A DNA stretch of 64,000 nt from Solibacillus silvestris (GCA_001586195.1 CP014609.1:2880501-2944500), one strand, 5' to 3'; positions 8,085 through 16,624 are shown, numbered from the stretch's first letter. Translations and numbers: made by a program. Notes: a model not told the origin generated them from the sequence alone.

Positions 8085-8603
8085 ATGATGAAATTACATA
8101 TGATTTTAAGTATTATATCAATTCTATTCATACTAAATCTAAGCGCATGTTCAAAAGAGGAAATTAAATATGATGGGGAACCTTTAAAAATCGCTGTAAT
8201 TGGGGATCTGCCAGAACTAAATAATGAAAAAATTCATTTTGAATCAATTTCATTAAAAGAACTTAGCGAAGATACAGTACAGATTTCAACAAATTATGAT
8301 GCAATTATGATTACACCATTGATGTTTGAAGAAGCTTCAAATGATCGCTTTGTCGAAGTGTATACTAGCACGAAAATCCCCTTTATCTTTTTTGATTCTG
8401 AAAAGAGGAATCTTCCATTTACAAATGGTGGGCTTACATACGAATCAGCTCGATGGGAATCTTTAAAAAACGGCTCTCATACCACAATATATCTTTCCGA
8501 TATAAATGCTAACAGAGAGGATGCTTGGTATTTCTATTTAAACGATAAAAAAGAGTTAGATGTTCTTTATAAAGAGATTTTTGAAAAGGTTGAAATGTTA
8601 TAA
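8085..8603 (+). CDS. Lipoprotein, unknown function
   Basis: The 172-residue product starts MMKLHMILSIISILFILNLS followed by AC, a lipoprotein signal with lipobox NLSAC. Two ATGs (8085, 8088) follow TTGGGGGCG. The mature part contains LKIAVIGDLPE and YDAIMITPLMFEEAS, which suggests an alpha/beta fold, but no known family was recognised. It is divergent from the DUF5412-like gene, and both products should sit on the outer face of the membrane. Confidence 0.65.
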   Translation: MMKLHMILSIISILFILNLSACSKEEIKYDGEPLKIAVIGDLPELNNEKIHFESISLKELSEDTVQISTNYDAIMITPLMFEEASNDRFVEVYTSTKIPFIFFDSEKRNLPFTNGGLTYESARWESLKNGSHTTIYLSDINANREDAWYFYLNDKKELDVLYKEIFEKVEML

Positions 8604-8670
8604 TTTATAAATATCATTTAGAAAGCAGGTTAACATCTAATCCTGCAAATGGCTCTGAATTTATTACGAA

Positions 8671-9048
8671 TTAAATTTGTAATTCACACATAAAAGCATG
8701 TGTATTTCCTTCAGTATCTTTAAAGAATGTCATCCATGTTTCTGTATTTCCCATTTTTGCAACGACATGAGGTTGGTCGATAAAGGAAACCCCCTTTTCA
8801 ATCAATTTTTCAATTGACTTTTTTATATCTTCTACCTGAAAATAGATAACTGAACTTGAATTTGCAAATTCATCTTTTTCAGGTAGTGAAAGAAGAAGTC
8901 GTTGCCCGTTACAATCAAAAAATGCCATATTTTCTGTATTGAAAAGAAGTGGCAACTCAAGTACTTCTTTATAAAATTCAATTGCTCTTTCCACATTTTT
9001 TATTGGGACTGCTATTTGTCCAATTCTTTGAATTATACTAGATTCCAT
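8671..9048 (-). CDS. VOC (glyoxalase/bleomycin-resistance fold) protein
   Basis: Started at ATG 9048 the protein has 125 residues. A TGGAGG ribosome site precedes this ATG, and the upstream TTG at 9066 lies before that site. The pattern IGQIAVPIKNVERAIEFYKE, FYFQ-like strand IYFQVEDI and FFKDTEGNTHAFM is typical of the vicinal oxygen chelate fold, with an early strand-helix module and a late DPxGN-like turn. Members bind metal and act on small molecules, or confer resistance by binding. The substrate is unknown. It is monocistronic by context. Confidence 0.82.
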   Translation of the reverse strand: MESSIIQRIGQIAVPIKNVERAIEFYKEVLELPLLFNTENMAFFDCNGQRLLLSLPEKDEFANSSSVIYFQVEDIKKSIEKLIEKGVSFIDQPHVVAKMGNTETWMTFFKDTEGNTHAFMCELQI

Positions 9049-9175
9049 TATTATTCCTCCATTCAACGTTGAATTATTGATTTATAATGCTAATAGAATT
9101 AACTACTTTCCTATCTATTCTATTCAAAATGTACATTTCCTTTTTTTTAATAAACTGATGCTTATGTACAGATAG

Positions 9176-9197
9176 TCCCCAAAGCGGCATTTAGGGA
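9176..9197. repeat. Short hairpin repeat, family B
   Basis: TCCCCAAA and TTTAGGGA flank a six-base loop. The same TCCCCAAA-loop-TTTGGGA pattern recurs at 12708, 15344, 17769 and 20341, always between genes. Confidence 0.55.
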
Positions 9198-9200
9198 CGT

Positions 9201-9419
9201 TTATAGAGATGCCCATACAATTGAATCTGCAATGGCGATTAATATACACAAAAATGAAAATAATATGTACGCAACGCTGATACTAATTAAAAAAGTATGT
9301 TTTTTCACAGATTGTTCTGGAGTATGGATTATAATTTTTAGCAAGTTAATAATGCTGATGCAAAGGATTATCGAGAAAAGTGGAATACCTATTAATGATA
9401 AAGGAACTAATGTCCATAG
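9201..9419 (-). pseudogene. Small two-helix membrane protein gene with a disrupted start
   Basis: The minus-strand frame ending at TAA 9201 reads WTLVPLSLIGIPLFSIILCI, then SIINLLKI and a second helix FLISISVAYILFSFLCILIA. It has no ATG, GTG or TTG near its beginning. The codon before Trp is CTA, and TAG precedes it. An ATG at 9415-9417, well placed after GGGGG, is out of this frame. Loss of one TG from an original ATGTGGACA would explain this exactly. The gene is therefore probably frameshifted at its start, unless initiation is unusual. The + strand ORF here is its shadow. Confidence 0.5.
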
Positions 9420-9599
9420 CTACTACCCCCTTATTTTGTATTTATTATAAATTATAACAAATTATATTCCGTCTTTTTGTAACCTTTCAACCCTGATTCC
9501 AAAATCGTATTTAGGAGCATCTATGAAGAACTTTTAGAACGTTACGGACTTTCAAAGAAGGGATTATCAAATTCCTACTACTGAATATCAATGTTTTAT

Positions 9600-9715
9600 G
9601 CGACTTACATAAAAAACCGTATAAACAAAGTTCCACCAAAAAATCCACAAACACTGATTTAAAAGCGATTGTGGATTTTTTTGGTTTCCAAACTTTCATT
9701 TAGGAACGTTTTTTT
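9600..9715. repeat. Degenerate copy of repeat family A
   Basis: It contains AAAAATCCACAA pairing with TTGTGGATTTTT and ends in a tail resembling CAAACTTTCATTTGGGAACGTT, which is shared with the 11.5-kb copy. There is no gene in it. Confidence 0.45.
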
Positions 9716-9728
9716 GTATTGAGATGTA

Positions 9729-10205
9729 TTAGTTATGTAATGTTTCGAAATGAGTTTTTATATATTCTAACATCAGTTTCTCTGGATTAGATTGTTTAGG
9801 AAGTGAAATAACGTGTTTAGTATCAAGTACTCCAAAAAATAAGATTTTTTTATCAGAGTTTAATTCATAGTAGCAATATCCTTCATACTCAATATCATTA
9901 AAACAAACTAATGGATGTTCGTGTTCTTCCGTACATAAAGTCACTGTAGTATTTAAATTGCTATAAACTTTTAAAAGTTTTTGTAAGTAGTTTTTATGAA
10001 CGGGAATAATTGGAGCAGTTATATAGTTTCTTTGAGCCGAAATAAGAGATTGCTCTTCCACTATAACCTCGTAATAATGCTCGTCAGTAAAATCTATTGT
10101 TTGTCTTACTTTCATAAATCGATTAATAAATTTGTTTGCTAATTTGTGTAAATGCTTATGAGGTGGGATATTTATTCCATAAATTAATAAAGTTAAAGAC
10201 TCCAC
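9729..10205 (-). CDS. Hypothetical protein
   Basis: I place the start at GTG 10205, which follows AAGGAG by six bases. The longer frame to 10247 has no ribosome site. The 158-residue protein is soluble, rich in His and Tyr (PPHKHLHK, DEHYYEV), with LYGINIPPHKHLHKLANKFI near the N-terminus. No signal peptide, membrane helix or known motif was seen and the family was not recognised. It stands alone between repeat-bearing gaps. Confidence 0.6.
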   Translation of the reverse strand: MESLTLLIYGINIPPHKHLHKLANKFINRFMKVRQTIDFTDEHYYEVIVEEQSLISAQRNYITAPIIPVHKNYLQKLLKVYSNLNTTVTLCTEEHEHPLVCFNDIEYEGYCYYELNSDKKILFFGVLDTKHVISLPKQSNPEKLMLEYIKTHFETLHN

Positions 10206-10403
10206 AAAATGCTCCTTAATAGAAAAATTTAAAACTAATATTAACATAGATTAATTTCGAAAGAAAAGTTATCAAAGCGGTGTTTGAGAACTTTCTTTCT
10301 CTCATCGACATTCCGAACATAAGTAACGCTAGGATTAACAGATACCCTTTGTCTATGAGTATTCTAGCCATTGTTTAGGAAGTACCTGTTAACACCATAA
10401 TAA

Positions 10404-10889
10404 TTAACTAATCCAAGTCATTTTCACTTCTTTGGATTCCCATTTATTATCTTTATAATGAACTTTTACTTCTACTCCAACTGCCCCTAAACCTGAACGA
10501 TACTTGGAACCCTCAAAAAAGATTTCATTGTTGAACTTAAAATCAACTTTTTCTATTCTAAGAAGTACGCCATCCAAACCCATCGTATCTGAATTGTATA
10601 ATCCCTTTTCTTTCAGTTGTTCAAGAGTAGCGTCCATTACTTCAACTTTATACTTTTCCTTAAAGTAGCTTAAAATTTCTTCTTTATCCCTTTCAGCCGC
10701 GTCCTCGAAATTACTCATATCGATAGCTATATATTCCATATCACTACTTAATGCTTCATCCTGTTCCATTATAGAGTCCAATGCAACACTATATATTTCT
10801 CCTAGATGCTCACTTGGCTCAATTCCAGTATTACAAGCAGAAAGCAATAGTGATAGGACAAGAAGAATACTAAAATGTTTAATTTTCAA
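10404..10889 (-). CDS. Conserved Bacillales lipoprotein, unknown function
   Basis: The 161-residue product starts MKIKHFSILLVLSLLLSACN, a lipoprotein signal with lipobox LSAC. The mature part contains MEYIAIDMSNFEDA, DKEEILSYFKEKYKVEVMDA and YRSGLGAVGVEVKVHYKDNK. I recall similar lipoproteins in Bacillus species, where they are annotated as hypothetical. It should be anchored to the outer membrane face. A purine-rich AAAGGGGGGG ribosome site precedes the ATG. No operon partner was seen. Confidence 0.7.
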   Translation of the reverse strand: MKIKHFSILLVLSLLLSACNTGIEPSEHLGEIYSVALDSIMEQDEALSSDMEYIAIDMSNFEDAAERDKEEILSYFKEKYKVEVMDATLEQLKEKGLYNSDTMGLDGVLLRIEKVDFKFNNEIFFEGSKYRSGLGAVGVEVKVHYKDNKWESKEVKMTWIS

Positions 10890-11070
10890 ATTCCCCCCCT
10901 TTACTGTATAGATGAAATTATTAATAAGACCGCTTCAAATAAACTTGTTCTTCTTCTAAACTGTCCGTTAGGTGTAATACTTCACATTATAGCCAAAATC
11001 CTCCTAAATGGGTTTTAGGTGCATTTCAAAAAGGCTTGTTGCGCTAAAGCCCCCCGATTAGTTGAATATC

Positions 11071-11490
11071 TTATAATGATTGTTTTAAAAGAGTATATGT
11101 ATATTTAAGTTTCTCTGTATTAGCAACTTCTTTATCTGTTGGAAGTTTTAATTCTATTTTTTCATTATGTTGTCTCGGTATTATATGGAAATGAGTGTGC
11201 ATAATATCTTGTTGTGCATTTATCCCATTATCATTGAGTATAGTAAAGTCATTACAAATACCAGAAGCAATGAGTAAATTTGATACCTTTATTAGTGCAT
11301 TCATTAATCCTTTCATAATTTCTTCATCGTTTATAGTGTCTAATCTGTCAAAATGTTTATTTGGGATTACTAATATATGACCCAATGCAACAGGATTAAT
11401 ATCAAGAAATGCAGTAGCTATCTCATCTTTAAATATTGTGTATGAGGATATCTCTCCCCTTACAATTCCACAAAATATACAATTTCCCAT
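11071..11490 (-). CDS. HIT family hydrolase
   Basis: The 139-residue protein has the HIT triad HTHFHIIP at about residues 98-105 and begins with the zinc-type CIFCGI motif, followed by LDINPVALGHILVIPNKHF. HIT proteins hydrolyse nucleoside phosphoramidates, dinucleotides or adenylated intermediates. The exact substrate is unknown. Length and motifs are normal for the family. A GAAAGGG ribosome site precedes ATG. It is probably a single-gene unit, with repeat A lying upstream. Confidence 0.92.
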   Translation of the reverse strand: MGNCIFCGIVRGEISSYTIFKDEIATAFLDINPVALGHILVIPNKHFDRLDTINDEEIMKGLMNALIKVSNLLIASGICNDFTILNDNGINAQQDIMHTHFHIIPRQHNEKIELKLPTDKEVANTEKLKYTYTLLKQSL

Positions 11491-11540
11491 CTTTTCAACC
11501 CTTTCATCGAAATTATTCTAAGGCCATATTTGTTGCATCC

Positions 11541-11670
11541 AGGTTATGCATCATCTGTATAAAATGCTGCATAACCTATGTTCATACAAAAAGCACTAAA
11601 CGTTGATTTAACAAAGTTCGTGCATTTTTGATGTGTCCTCAAACTTTCATTTGGGAACGTTATTTGTATC
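11541..11670. repeat. Repeat family A, copy 1
   Basis: It shares about 130 bases with copies at 12758 and 17268: GCATCATCTGTATAAAATG, ATAACCTATGTTCATA, then a hairpin around AAACGTTGATTTAACAAAGTT, and a tail near CTTTCATTTGGGAACGTTAT. The hairpin arms read AGCAC and GTGC here. There is no coding potential. Confidence 0.7.
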
Positions 11671-11710
11671 TGGGTTAAATACAATATACATTTTCAAAAT
11701 ATAGTTTAAT

Positions 11711-12046
11711 TCAATCTACCATAACGCCCCATCCATCTGAATACCCACCATAAGGTTTACTTAATTCGTCTAATTGTTTTTGTACATCGATAATATCTTG
11801 ATGATTTAAAAGCATTCTTACGAAACAATAACAAGTCCATTCCTTAGTTTCATCGTCTTGAACTAATTCACAATTAAAGTCATTATTTTTTAACGTTATC
11901 AAAAGAGATTCGCCACTATTTTTATCAGGAACTGCAACAAAAAAATCAACATTTTGCAATTCTTTAAAATCAACGCCCTGTTTATATAACATTTTTAAAA
12001 CTTGTCCATCTTCATCGTTTGGGAATTTTCTAGAAAATAAATTCAT
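11711..12046 (-). CDS. RraB-family protein (ribonuclease E inhibitor B-like)
   Basis: The 111-residue protein has the pattern PNDEDGQVLKMLYKQGVDF, VDFFVAVPDKNSGE, ETKEWTCYCFVRM and the C-terminal LSKPYGGYSDGWGVMVD that I know from the RraB family. In enterobacteria RraB binds RNase E. Bacilli lack that enzyme, so the role here is open. An AGGTGA ribosome site precedes ATG. No signal peptide or membrane helix is present. Confidence 0.8.
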   Translation of the reverse strand: MNLFSRKFPNDEDGQVLKMLYKQGVDFKELQNVDFFVAVPDKNSGESLLITLKNNDFNCELVQDDETKEWTCYCFVRMLLNHQDIIDVQKQLDELSKPYGGYSDGWGVMVD

Positions 12047-12135
12047 TTATACCGTCACCTACAGTGTTTATTTTTTAGTTATATACTTAACAAAGCATAA
12101 TATTACTTCATAGTATATTAACACTTTTCAAAAAC

Positions 12136-12543
12136 TTATGGATTATCTGCTGGATCATAATAAAATGTTCCTATAATCGTTTTGCCATCATGCAAAAATA
12201 ATGGAGCTGATTTCGGGGGTGTGTATTCTAATGCCTCACTTAGAGACGATGCGCCTTTTTCACGATAGACATATCCTCTTACACCATTAGCCCCTTCAGC
12301 CAACTGTAACTCTGGCCCAGGTTCCAGTCCATATTCAGGACCGTATGTTTGTCCACTCTCATTTATTGGGTAGCCGTTACTTAAAACATCTTCCTTAGTT
12401 GGTATAATCAAAGCCGAGGCATCTATCTTTTTGTTGTTATCATTTATGGCAACAGATTTACCACTTGATAATGCTGTAAAAATCATTATTGAAGATAATA
12501 CCAGAGTAATTGTAAACACCTTTGTAATTTTATTATTTATCAA
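12136..12543 (-). CDS. Secreted or membrane-anchored protein, unknown function
   Basis: The 135-residue product starts at TTG 12543, seven bases after GGAGG. No ATG is available in frame at this place. Residues 8-27 form a signal or anchor helix, ending near GKSVA. The exported part contains YPINESGQTYGPEYGLEPGP and GVRGYVYREKGA, a pattern I associate with small exported Bacillus proteins of unknown role. No catalytic residues were identified and no partner gene is adjacent. Confidence 0.65.
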   Translation of the reverse strand: MINNKITKVFTITLVLSSIMIFTALSSGKSVAINDNNKKIDASALIIPTKEDVLSNGYPINESGQTYGPEYGLEPGPELQLAEGANGVRGYVYREKGASSLSEALEYTPPKSAPLFLHDGKTIIGTFYYDPADNP

Positions 12544-12707
12544 TATGAGACCTCCTTATTTTGTATTAAGTACACAAAACAATATTTCCGTCATATAAAA
12601 ACTAAAATTCCACTGGCTATCATTAATTGAATGATTTCTATTAAATGCTATAAATCCCCTCTTTTTTTAAAAAATCAGTTAGTTAGGCCGTTAATTAAAG
12701 TCTAACG

Positions 12708-12729
12708 TCCCCAAACCGATGTTTGGGAA
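12708..12729. repeat. Short hairpin repeat, family B
   Basis: TCCCCAAA and TTTGGGAA flank the loop CCGATG. It is the second intergenic copy of this pattern and lies just before repeat A copy 2. Confidence 0.55.
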
Positions 12730-12757
12730 TTTTCTTGTACTTAACTTTGTGAACGTG

Positions 12758-12913
12758 CCTAGCAAGTATAAATTACCGTTCCATAACGGTTTTCGTCATC
12801 TGTAAAAAATGCTACATAACCAATGTTCATACAAATAGGCGCGAAACGTTGATTTAACAACGTTCGTGCCTTTTTAATATGTCCCATACTTTGATTTGGA
12901 AACATTATTTTGT
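12758..12913. repeat. Repeat family A, copy 2
   Basis: It shares GCCTAGCAAGTATAAA, TCATCTGTAAAAAATGCTAC and a hairpin GGCGCGAAACGTTG / CAACGTTCGTGCC with the other copies. The stem differs in sequence from copies 1 and 3 but remains paired. It ends near the stop of the GNAT gene and could act as its terminator. Confidence 0.7.
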
Positions 12914-13369
12914 TTGAAGATGTGTAAGCGTATATTCCATAAGAGGATATATTCTCCCTGGAATAACTGTTGATTCAACATAAATTATTCTTTTTGCACC
13001 CATTTTCAAATAAAATTCATACGCATTTGGATCACTATTAAAATGGAAGCTACTTAATCCATTTTCTGTTGCCTTCAGTAAAATATTTCCCCATAAAACT
13101 TTCCCTAAGCCTTGTCCAATGTATGTAGGGGCTACAAATAAGCTTTCTAATTCTTGCGTTTCTATGCACAAACAATAGAACCCTTTAATAGCCTTATCTT
13201 CTTCAAGCAGATAAATAACTTTTGACTGAATATCTTCTACTGTAATTATTAAAGCATCTTTCCATGCATTCATAAAATTATCTGAATAACCCCAATAGCC
13301 TTTTGCTTTAAAAGCTATATCTGTCAGTGTCGCTGCATCCTCGACATTTGCTTTTCTTATCGTATTCAT
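12905..13369 (-). CDS. GNAT family N-acetyltransferase
   Basis: The 154-residue protein starts IRKANVEDAATLTDIAFKAK, typical of the GNAT fold, and carries the acetyl-CoA loop LFVAPTYIGQGLGKVLWG at about residues 77-94. A later FYLKMGAKRI matches the usual C-terminal strand and helix (Y/F at about 120). It should transfer an acetyl group to a small molecule or protein. The substrate is unknown. A GAGGAATAGG ribosome site precedes ATG. Confidence 0.87.
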   Translation of the reverse strand: MNTIRKANVEDAATLTDIAFKAKGYWGYSDNFMNAWKDALIITVEDIQSKVIYLLEEDKAIKGFYCLCIETQELESLFVAPTYIGQGLGKVLWGNILLKATENGLSSFHFNSDPNAYEFYLKMGAKRIIYVESTVIPGRIYPLMEYTLTHLQTK

Positions 13370-14165
13370 AACCTATTCCTCTTGATTCTTGTTTTCATAT
13401 GTTGCATTCGTTCCAATCGACAAATACTTTCCTGATTAAGGAGCGGGCTTAAAATCTTTACACTGATCGTTTTTCACACGGGATAATAAATAAAATACAA
13501 TGAAAAACTAACCGATCAATTCATCCATATGGGCGGTTTATTTCCTGCGAATTTATTCATCTGCTTCCCTATCAGTGCTTTGTGTTTGCTGCAACACCTA
13601 AAGTCATGCTACATGACTGTGAGCTCACTAATGAACATAATTATTTTCTTCAACGTTAAATCCCCTTTATTTTGTAATGCCCTGTACGGACGGAAAAAAC
13701 GAGAAATAGTTTCAACATTTTTTAAATTTATTTTGATAGGTCAAATTGGGCACGATTCTTCAATAAGAAAATTGCGCTTTTTCGTTATAGTGCCATATTG
13801 TTGAATAACATAGTAAGCGAGTAAGGTTAACAAGAAATGTATAATGGAAATACAAAAAGGAATGTTAAGGAGAGTATTTAAATGGAAAATTGACTTGAAT
13901 TAAACGTCAGGGGTAAAACCCTCTTCAACTAAACCAGCTTATAGAAGCTGGTTTGTGCTTTCTTCAGCTAAAGGGCGAATTTCTTGAATAAGAAAAGTCT
14001 TTATTCAATTATATGGCCATTTAAATAGGAGTGAAAATATCGCATTGATTTGTTTAGAAGGCGCAAGTGCAGTAGTGTATAGAAAGTCAGTTACAAAAAA
14101 CGGTTCATTTGTATACAACTAGAAAATATTACCCTAAAATAGAATTAGAAAGGCAGGGTTTACAT
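13370..14165. other. Gene-free stretch with repeats and orphan signals
   Basis: I see no convincing gene in these 796 bases. At 13867 an AAGGAG site is followed by ATG GAA AAT TGA, so the frame closes after three codons, which suggests the stub of a lost gene. A perfect 10-bp hairpin AAACCAGCTT/AAGCTGGTTT lies at 13931-13954. Repeat C copies lie at 13742-13803 and, degenerate, at 13955-14017. Confidence 0.6.
13742..13803. repeat. Palindromic repeat family C, copy 1
   Basis: The ends CAAATTGGGCAC and GTGCCATATTGTTG are complementary. The centre contains GATTCTTCAATAAGAAAATT then GCGC. Related copies lie at 14659, 17107 and 18761. Confidence 0.65.
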
Positions 14166-14558
14166 ATGAAAAAGTTATTATATTTAGGGGCATTATCAGT
14201 AATACTACTTACAGCTTGAGAAGAAGCAAAACCAGCCACAGAACTAATTGAAGTTGAATCACCACAGGCAGAATTAAAAAATGAAGCAATCGAATTAGAT
14301 ATTGTTGATGTTAACGAAAATAAAGTCGAAGTAGGTACTAAGGTTTTCTCTAAAGGTATTGTATCTAGAATAGTTACAGAAGAAAGTCTCGAATTTGAAT
14401 TTGTACTTACAACAGAAGGTGAAAATCCAGGTATGTATGGAATTGATGATTACGCATTAGCTGACACAAAATATGGTGCTGAGATAACAGTTTACGGTAC
14501 ATATGAGGGACTAGGTTCCATGGGAGTCCCTATTATATCAGCTATTGTAGTAGAATAA
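14166..14558 (+). pseudogene. Lipoprotein gene with a stop codon at the lipobox cysteine
   Basis: From ATG 14166 the frame reads MKKLLYLGALSVILLTA and then TGA at 14217-14219, then runs open for 112 codons (EEAKPATELIEVESPQAELK onward) to TAA 14556. LLTA-stop is a perfect lipoprotein signal with the invariant cysteine codon changed to a stop. The rest, with VGTKVFSKGIVSRIV and GAEITVYGTYEGLG, looks like an intact OB-fold-type domain. One base change (TGT or TGC to TGA) explains it. Recent inactivation is most likely. Stop readthrough cannot be excluded. Confidence 0.75.
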
Positions 14559-14658
14559 ATCAGATTATCTCTCACAATAGTCTTGTCGCTGCTCTATTAT
14601 TTAGAAATGTTTCATTACATTCCAAAATAAAAGTTTTGGGACACAGAAAACCAAACTT

Positions 14659-14722
14659 CAACAAACTGGCGTGATTCTTCAATGAGAAGATCGCGTTTTT
14701 CCGTTATAGGGCCAGATTGTTG
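14659..14722. repeat. Palindromic repeat family C, copy 2, with a shared tail
   Basis: The ends CAACAAACTGGC and GCCAGATTGTTG form the inverted repeat. The following block to about 14806 (AATAACATTTTCCATGGGG, GCGTCAGAAAAGAGGCAG, TTTTTATGCAAATT) is shared with copy 3 at 17107-17258. Confidence 0.65.
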
Positions 14723-14839
14723 AATAACATTTTCCATGGGGCAGCGTCAGAAAAGAGGCAGATTTACAACGATATGAAATATATTATACAAATTTTTATG
14801 CAAATTCACTCATAAGCCATTAGATATTTACTTAAGTCA

Positions 14840-15283
14840 CTATTTTTGCTGCAATAATGTACCATCTTGTTTATCGTATATTTTGTAATGTATACCAAAT
14901 TCAGAACCTTCATAATAGGTAACTTCACAATACGCAGTTTTTAATGAGCCTTTATCCCAATTCTTTGGAGGCACACTAAAAAATACATCTTCTGAAAATA
15001 GAATATCTAAATAAGAATCTTTTGTAGTTTCCCAATAGTCAACTGTACAAGCACCTTTTACTATTTCGTGTTCTCCTTTTAAAATTTTAGGCATTACTGT
15101 TAGTGCATCCCAAAACACAGCAAGAGATAAAAGGCTAATTAATATGAGTACAATTTGGATTACATAATATTTAAAAAACGATAAGGGTTCTTTTTTTTGA
15201 TTCTTTCTCATATATAAAATGCCCACAATGCATACAGTAAAGCCTAAAATTGTTAGTAAAAATGCACCTAGTAGTTCTATCAT
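14840..15283 (-). CDS. Two-helix membrane protein, unknown function
   Basis: The 147-residue protein has membrane segments at about residues 4-24 and 38-62. An external domain follows, containing LKGEHEIVKGACTVDYWETT and CEVTYYEGSEFGIHYKIYD, with two cysteines that could pair. I recall similar proteins in the Bacillus cereus group, annotated as hypothetical. A GAAGGTG ribosome site precedes ATG at 11 bases. No partner gene was seen. Confidence 0.65.
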   Translation of the reverse strand: MIELLGAFLLTILGFTVCIVGILYMRKNQKKEPLSFFKYYVIQIVLILISLLSLAVFWDALTVMPKILKGEHEIVKGACTVDYWETTKDSYLDILFSEDVFFSVPPKNWDKGSLKTAYCEVTYYEGSEFGIHYKIYDKQDGTLLQQK

Positions 15284-15343
15284 TTCAATTTAACACCTTC
15301 TAAAATCATTAATTTAATACTAGAAAATATTATAATATAAAAA

Positions 15344-15368
15344 CGCACCAAAAGCGGCATTTGGGAAT
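15344..15368. repeat. Short hairpin repeat, family B
   Basis: CACCAAAAGCGGCATTTGGG is a slightly decayed copy of the TCCCCAAA-loop-TTTGGGA repeat, located between two minus-strand membrane protein genes. Confidence 0.45.
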
Positions 15369-15418
15369 GGTTTTTGCATCTTATGTTTTAAAGTTGACCC
15401 ATAGGTACGAATCAAAAT

Positions 15419-15577
15419 TTACTTTGTTTTATTGAAAAGAATTAGACCACCTTGAATAAATAAAAATACTCCAATAAATTTCACTGTAATTTGCCATAAA
15501 AGATGAAATTCGTAAACATAGATACTCATTATTTTAGCGCCAATTAATAGTAATATTAAACCTAATAGTTTTTTCAA
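15419..15577 (-). CDS. Small two-helix membrane protein (52 aa)
   Basis: A TTG at 15577 follows AAAGGGG by seven bases and opens a 52-residue frame. It begins MKKLLGLILLLIGAKIMSIY and has a second helix ITVKFIGVFLFIQGGLILF, ending in NKTK. The two-helix hairpin with charged ends is coherent protein sequence. Function is unknown. It is transcribed in the same direction as the 14840 gene but upstream of it, across a repeat B copy. Confidence 0.6.
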   Translation of the reverse strand: MKKLLGLILLLIGAKIMSIYVYEFHLLWQITVKFIGVFLFIQGGLILFNKTK

Positions 15578-16261
15578 AGTTTTTCCCCTTTTTTTATTGC
15601 AACTTATTCATATACAATTTCAATAAAAATGTTAATTCTCCCTAAAACGTTACCGGAACGCATAAAACTAATGTCAGTCGTTAATCAACACTCGGGCGCC
15701 ATTCGGTAGTGACCCCTTAAAAGTAGAATTTTGGTCTCTTTTAAGATATTATCTTCTAACTTTCTTTATATCTTAATTATATAAAATAAATGGCCTTCAC
15801 TTGAGCGCTCATTCTTGTTTATGAATATAAATTTATTATCTTAACCTTGACAGAGAGTTAACTATATATTATATATTATAAATAGAGTTTTATCCGTTCA
15901 TTACCTTAGTTTGATAGTCAATATTTTGGACATTGATTATTAATCTAAAAGGGAAAAAAGAACAACAATTATAAATAATAGGTAGACATTTTAAAGAACC
16001 TAGATAAGGTTAGTTAAAAGTAAACCGACAATTTTAAAAGTAAATGGTTTGATATTTGAGACCATTATTTTTTGATTGTCGGTTTTTTTATTTTCTTAGT
16101 AATGAAAGCTATGGACTTGTTAGAAATGGTATAGGAAACTAAACTTATATGTGCCATTTAGGAGGAAATATGCTTTTGGCTTATAGTTAAACTAGAGGTA
16201 ACAAAGACTATAAAATAAATGTATAACGATTAATTGTGGAATGGAAGGGATAGAAGTCATT
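15578..16261. other. Gene-free stretch of about 680 bases
   Basis: No convincing gene was found. It holds a compound hairpin at 16022-16092 and a six-codon ORF (ATG 16170 to TAA 16190) behind a very strong AGGAGG site. Around 15700-15760 the sequence AGTGACCCCTTAAAAGTAGA loosely resembles an insertion-sequence end, but no transposase remnant accompanies it. Confidence 0.5.
16022..16090 (+). terminator. Compound hairpin with T tract
   Basis: AAACCGACAAT (about 16022-16032) pairs with ATTGTCGGTTT (about 16075-16085), followed by TTTTTA. The enclosed 42 bases contain a second stem AATGGT/ACCATT. It ends a transcript from upstream, where no protein gene is seen, so a small RNA is possible. Confidence 0.55.
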
Positions 16262-16624
16262 ATGGATAAAACAAAAGGTGCTCTTGAAGCCGAAATCAGT
16301 AAAGTGTTAACTCATTGGGAGAAAAGTTACCTTGGGCGCGGTTCAGTATCGGTTAAATCAGATATCTTGCGAGATATGGTGGTGGTTGTGTTAGGAGGTG
16401 TCTTAACACCTGCTGAATATGCAGTATGCCAAGATAAAGAGGGCCTATTATCTGTCAAAAAAATGCGAAATAGCTTGGTGGAATCGGGTGTAGAAGGAAT
16501 AAAAGAAGCAATACTAACCATAACAGGTATAGAAGTGGTGAGTTTTTATAGTGATTTGAGTACAATAACTGGGGAACGCATTATGATCTTTAAGCTTTCA
16601 GAGGATTTGCAAAGTAAATTATGA
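16262..16624 (+). CDS. DUF2294 family protein
   Basis: The chosen start, ATG 16262, gives 120 residues beginning MDKTKGALEAEISKVLTHWE, which is how I remember family members starting. A GGAAGGG site lies 12 bases upstream, a little far. An in-frame ATG at 16241 has no site. Other family phrases are YLGRGSVSVKSDILRDMV, LTPAEYAVCQDKEG and STITGERIMIFKL. The protein is small, soluble and of unknown biochemical role. It stands alone. Confidence 0.78.
   Translation: MDKTKGALEAEISKVLTHWEKSYLGRGSVSVKSDILRDMVVVVLGGVLTPAEYAVCQDKEGLLSVKKMRNSLVESGVEGIKEAILTITGIEVVSFYSDLSTITGERIMIFKLSEDLQSKL

Noticed and set aside
9232-9450. 72-codon ORF on the + strand
   Set aside because: It is antisense to the frame that encodes a coherent two-helix membrane protein (9201-9419, minus).
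9511-9699. 62-codon ORF on the minus strand
   Set aside because: It is formed by the decayed repeat A copy and its hairpin, with no ribosome site and no protein-like composition.
13529-13804. 91-codon ORF on the + strand
   Set aside because: It runs through repeat C copy 1, has no ribosome site and no recognisable protein pattern.
14217-14219. TGA as a selenocysteine codon
   Set aside because: The position is a lipobox cysteine, no hairpin of the bacterial SECIS kind was seen directly after it, and selenocysteine is not expected at a lipidation site.
15700-15760. Possible end of an insertion sequence (AGTGACCCCTTAAAAG)
   Set aside because: Resemblance is short; no partner end, target duplication or transposase remnant was found nearby.
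16170-16190. Six-codon ORF with a strong AGGAGG site
   Set aside because: Too short to claim as a gene; it has no obvious hairpin switch after it, so a leader peptide role cannot be supported. It is mentioned in the gap description only.
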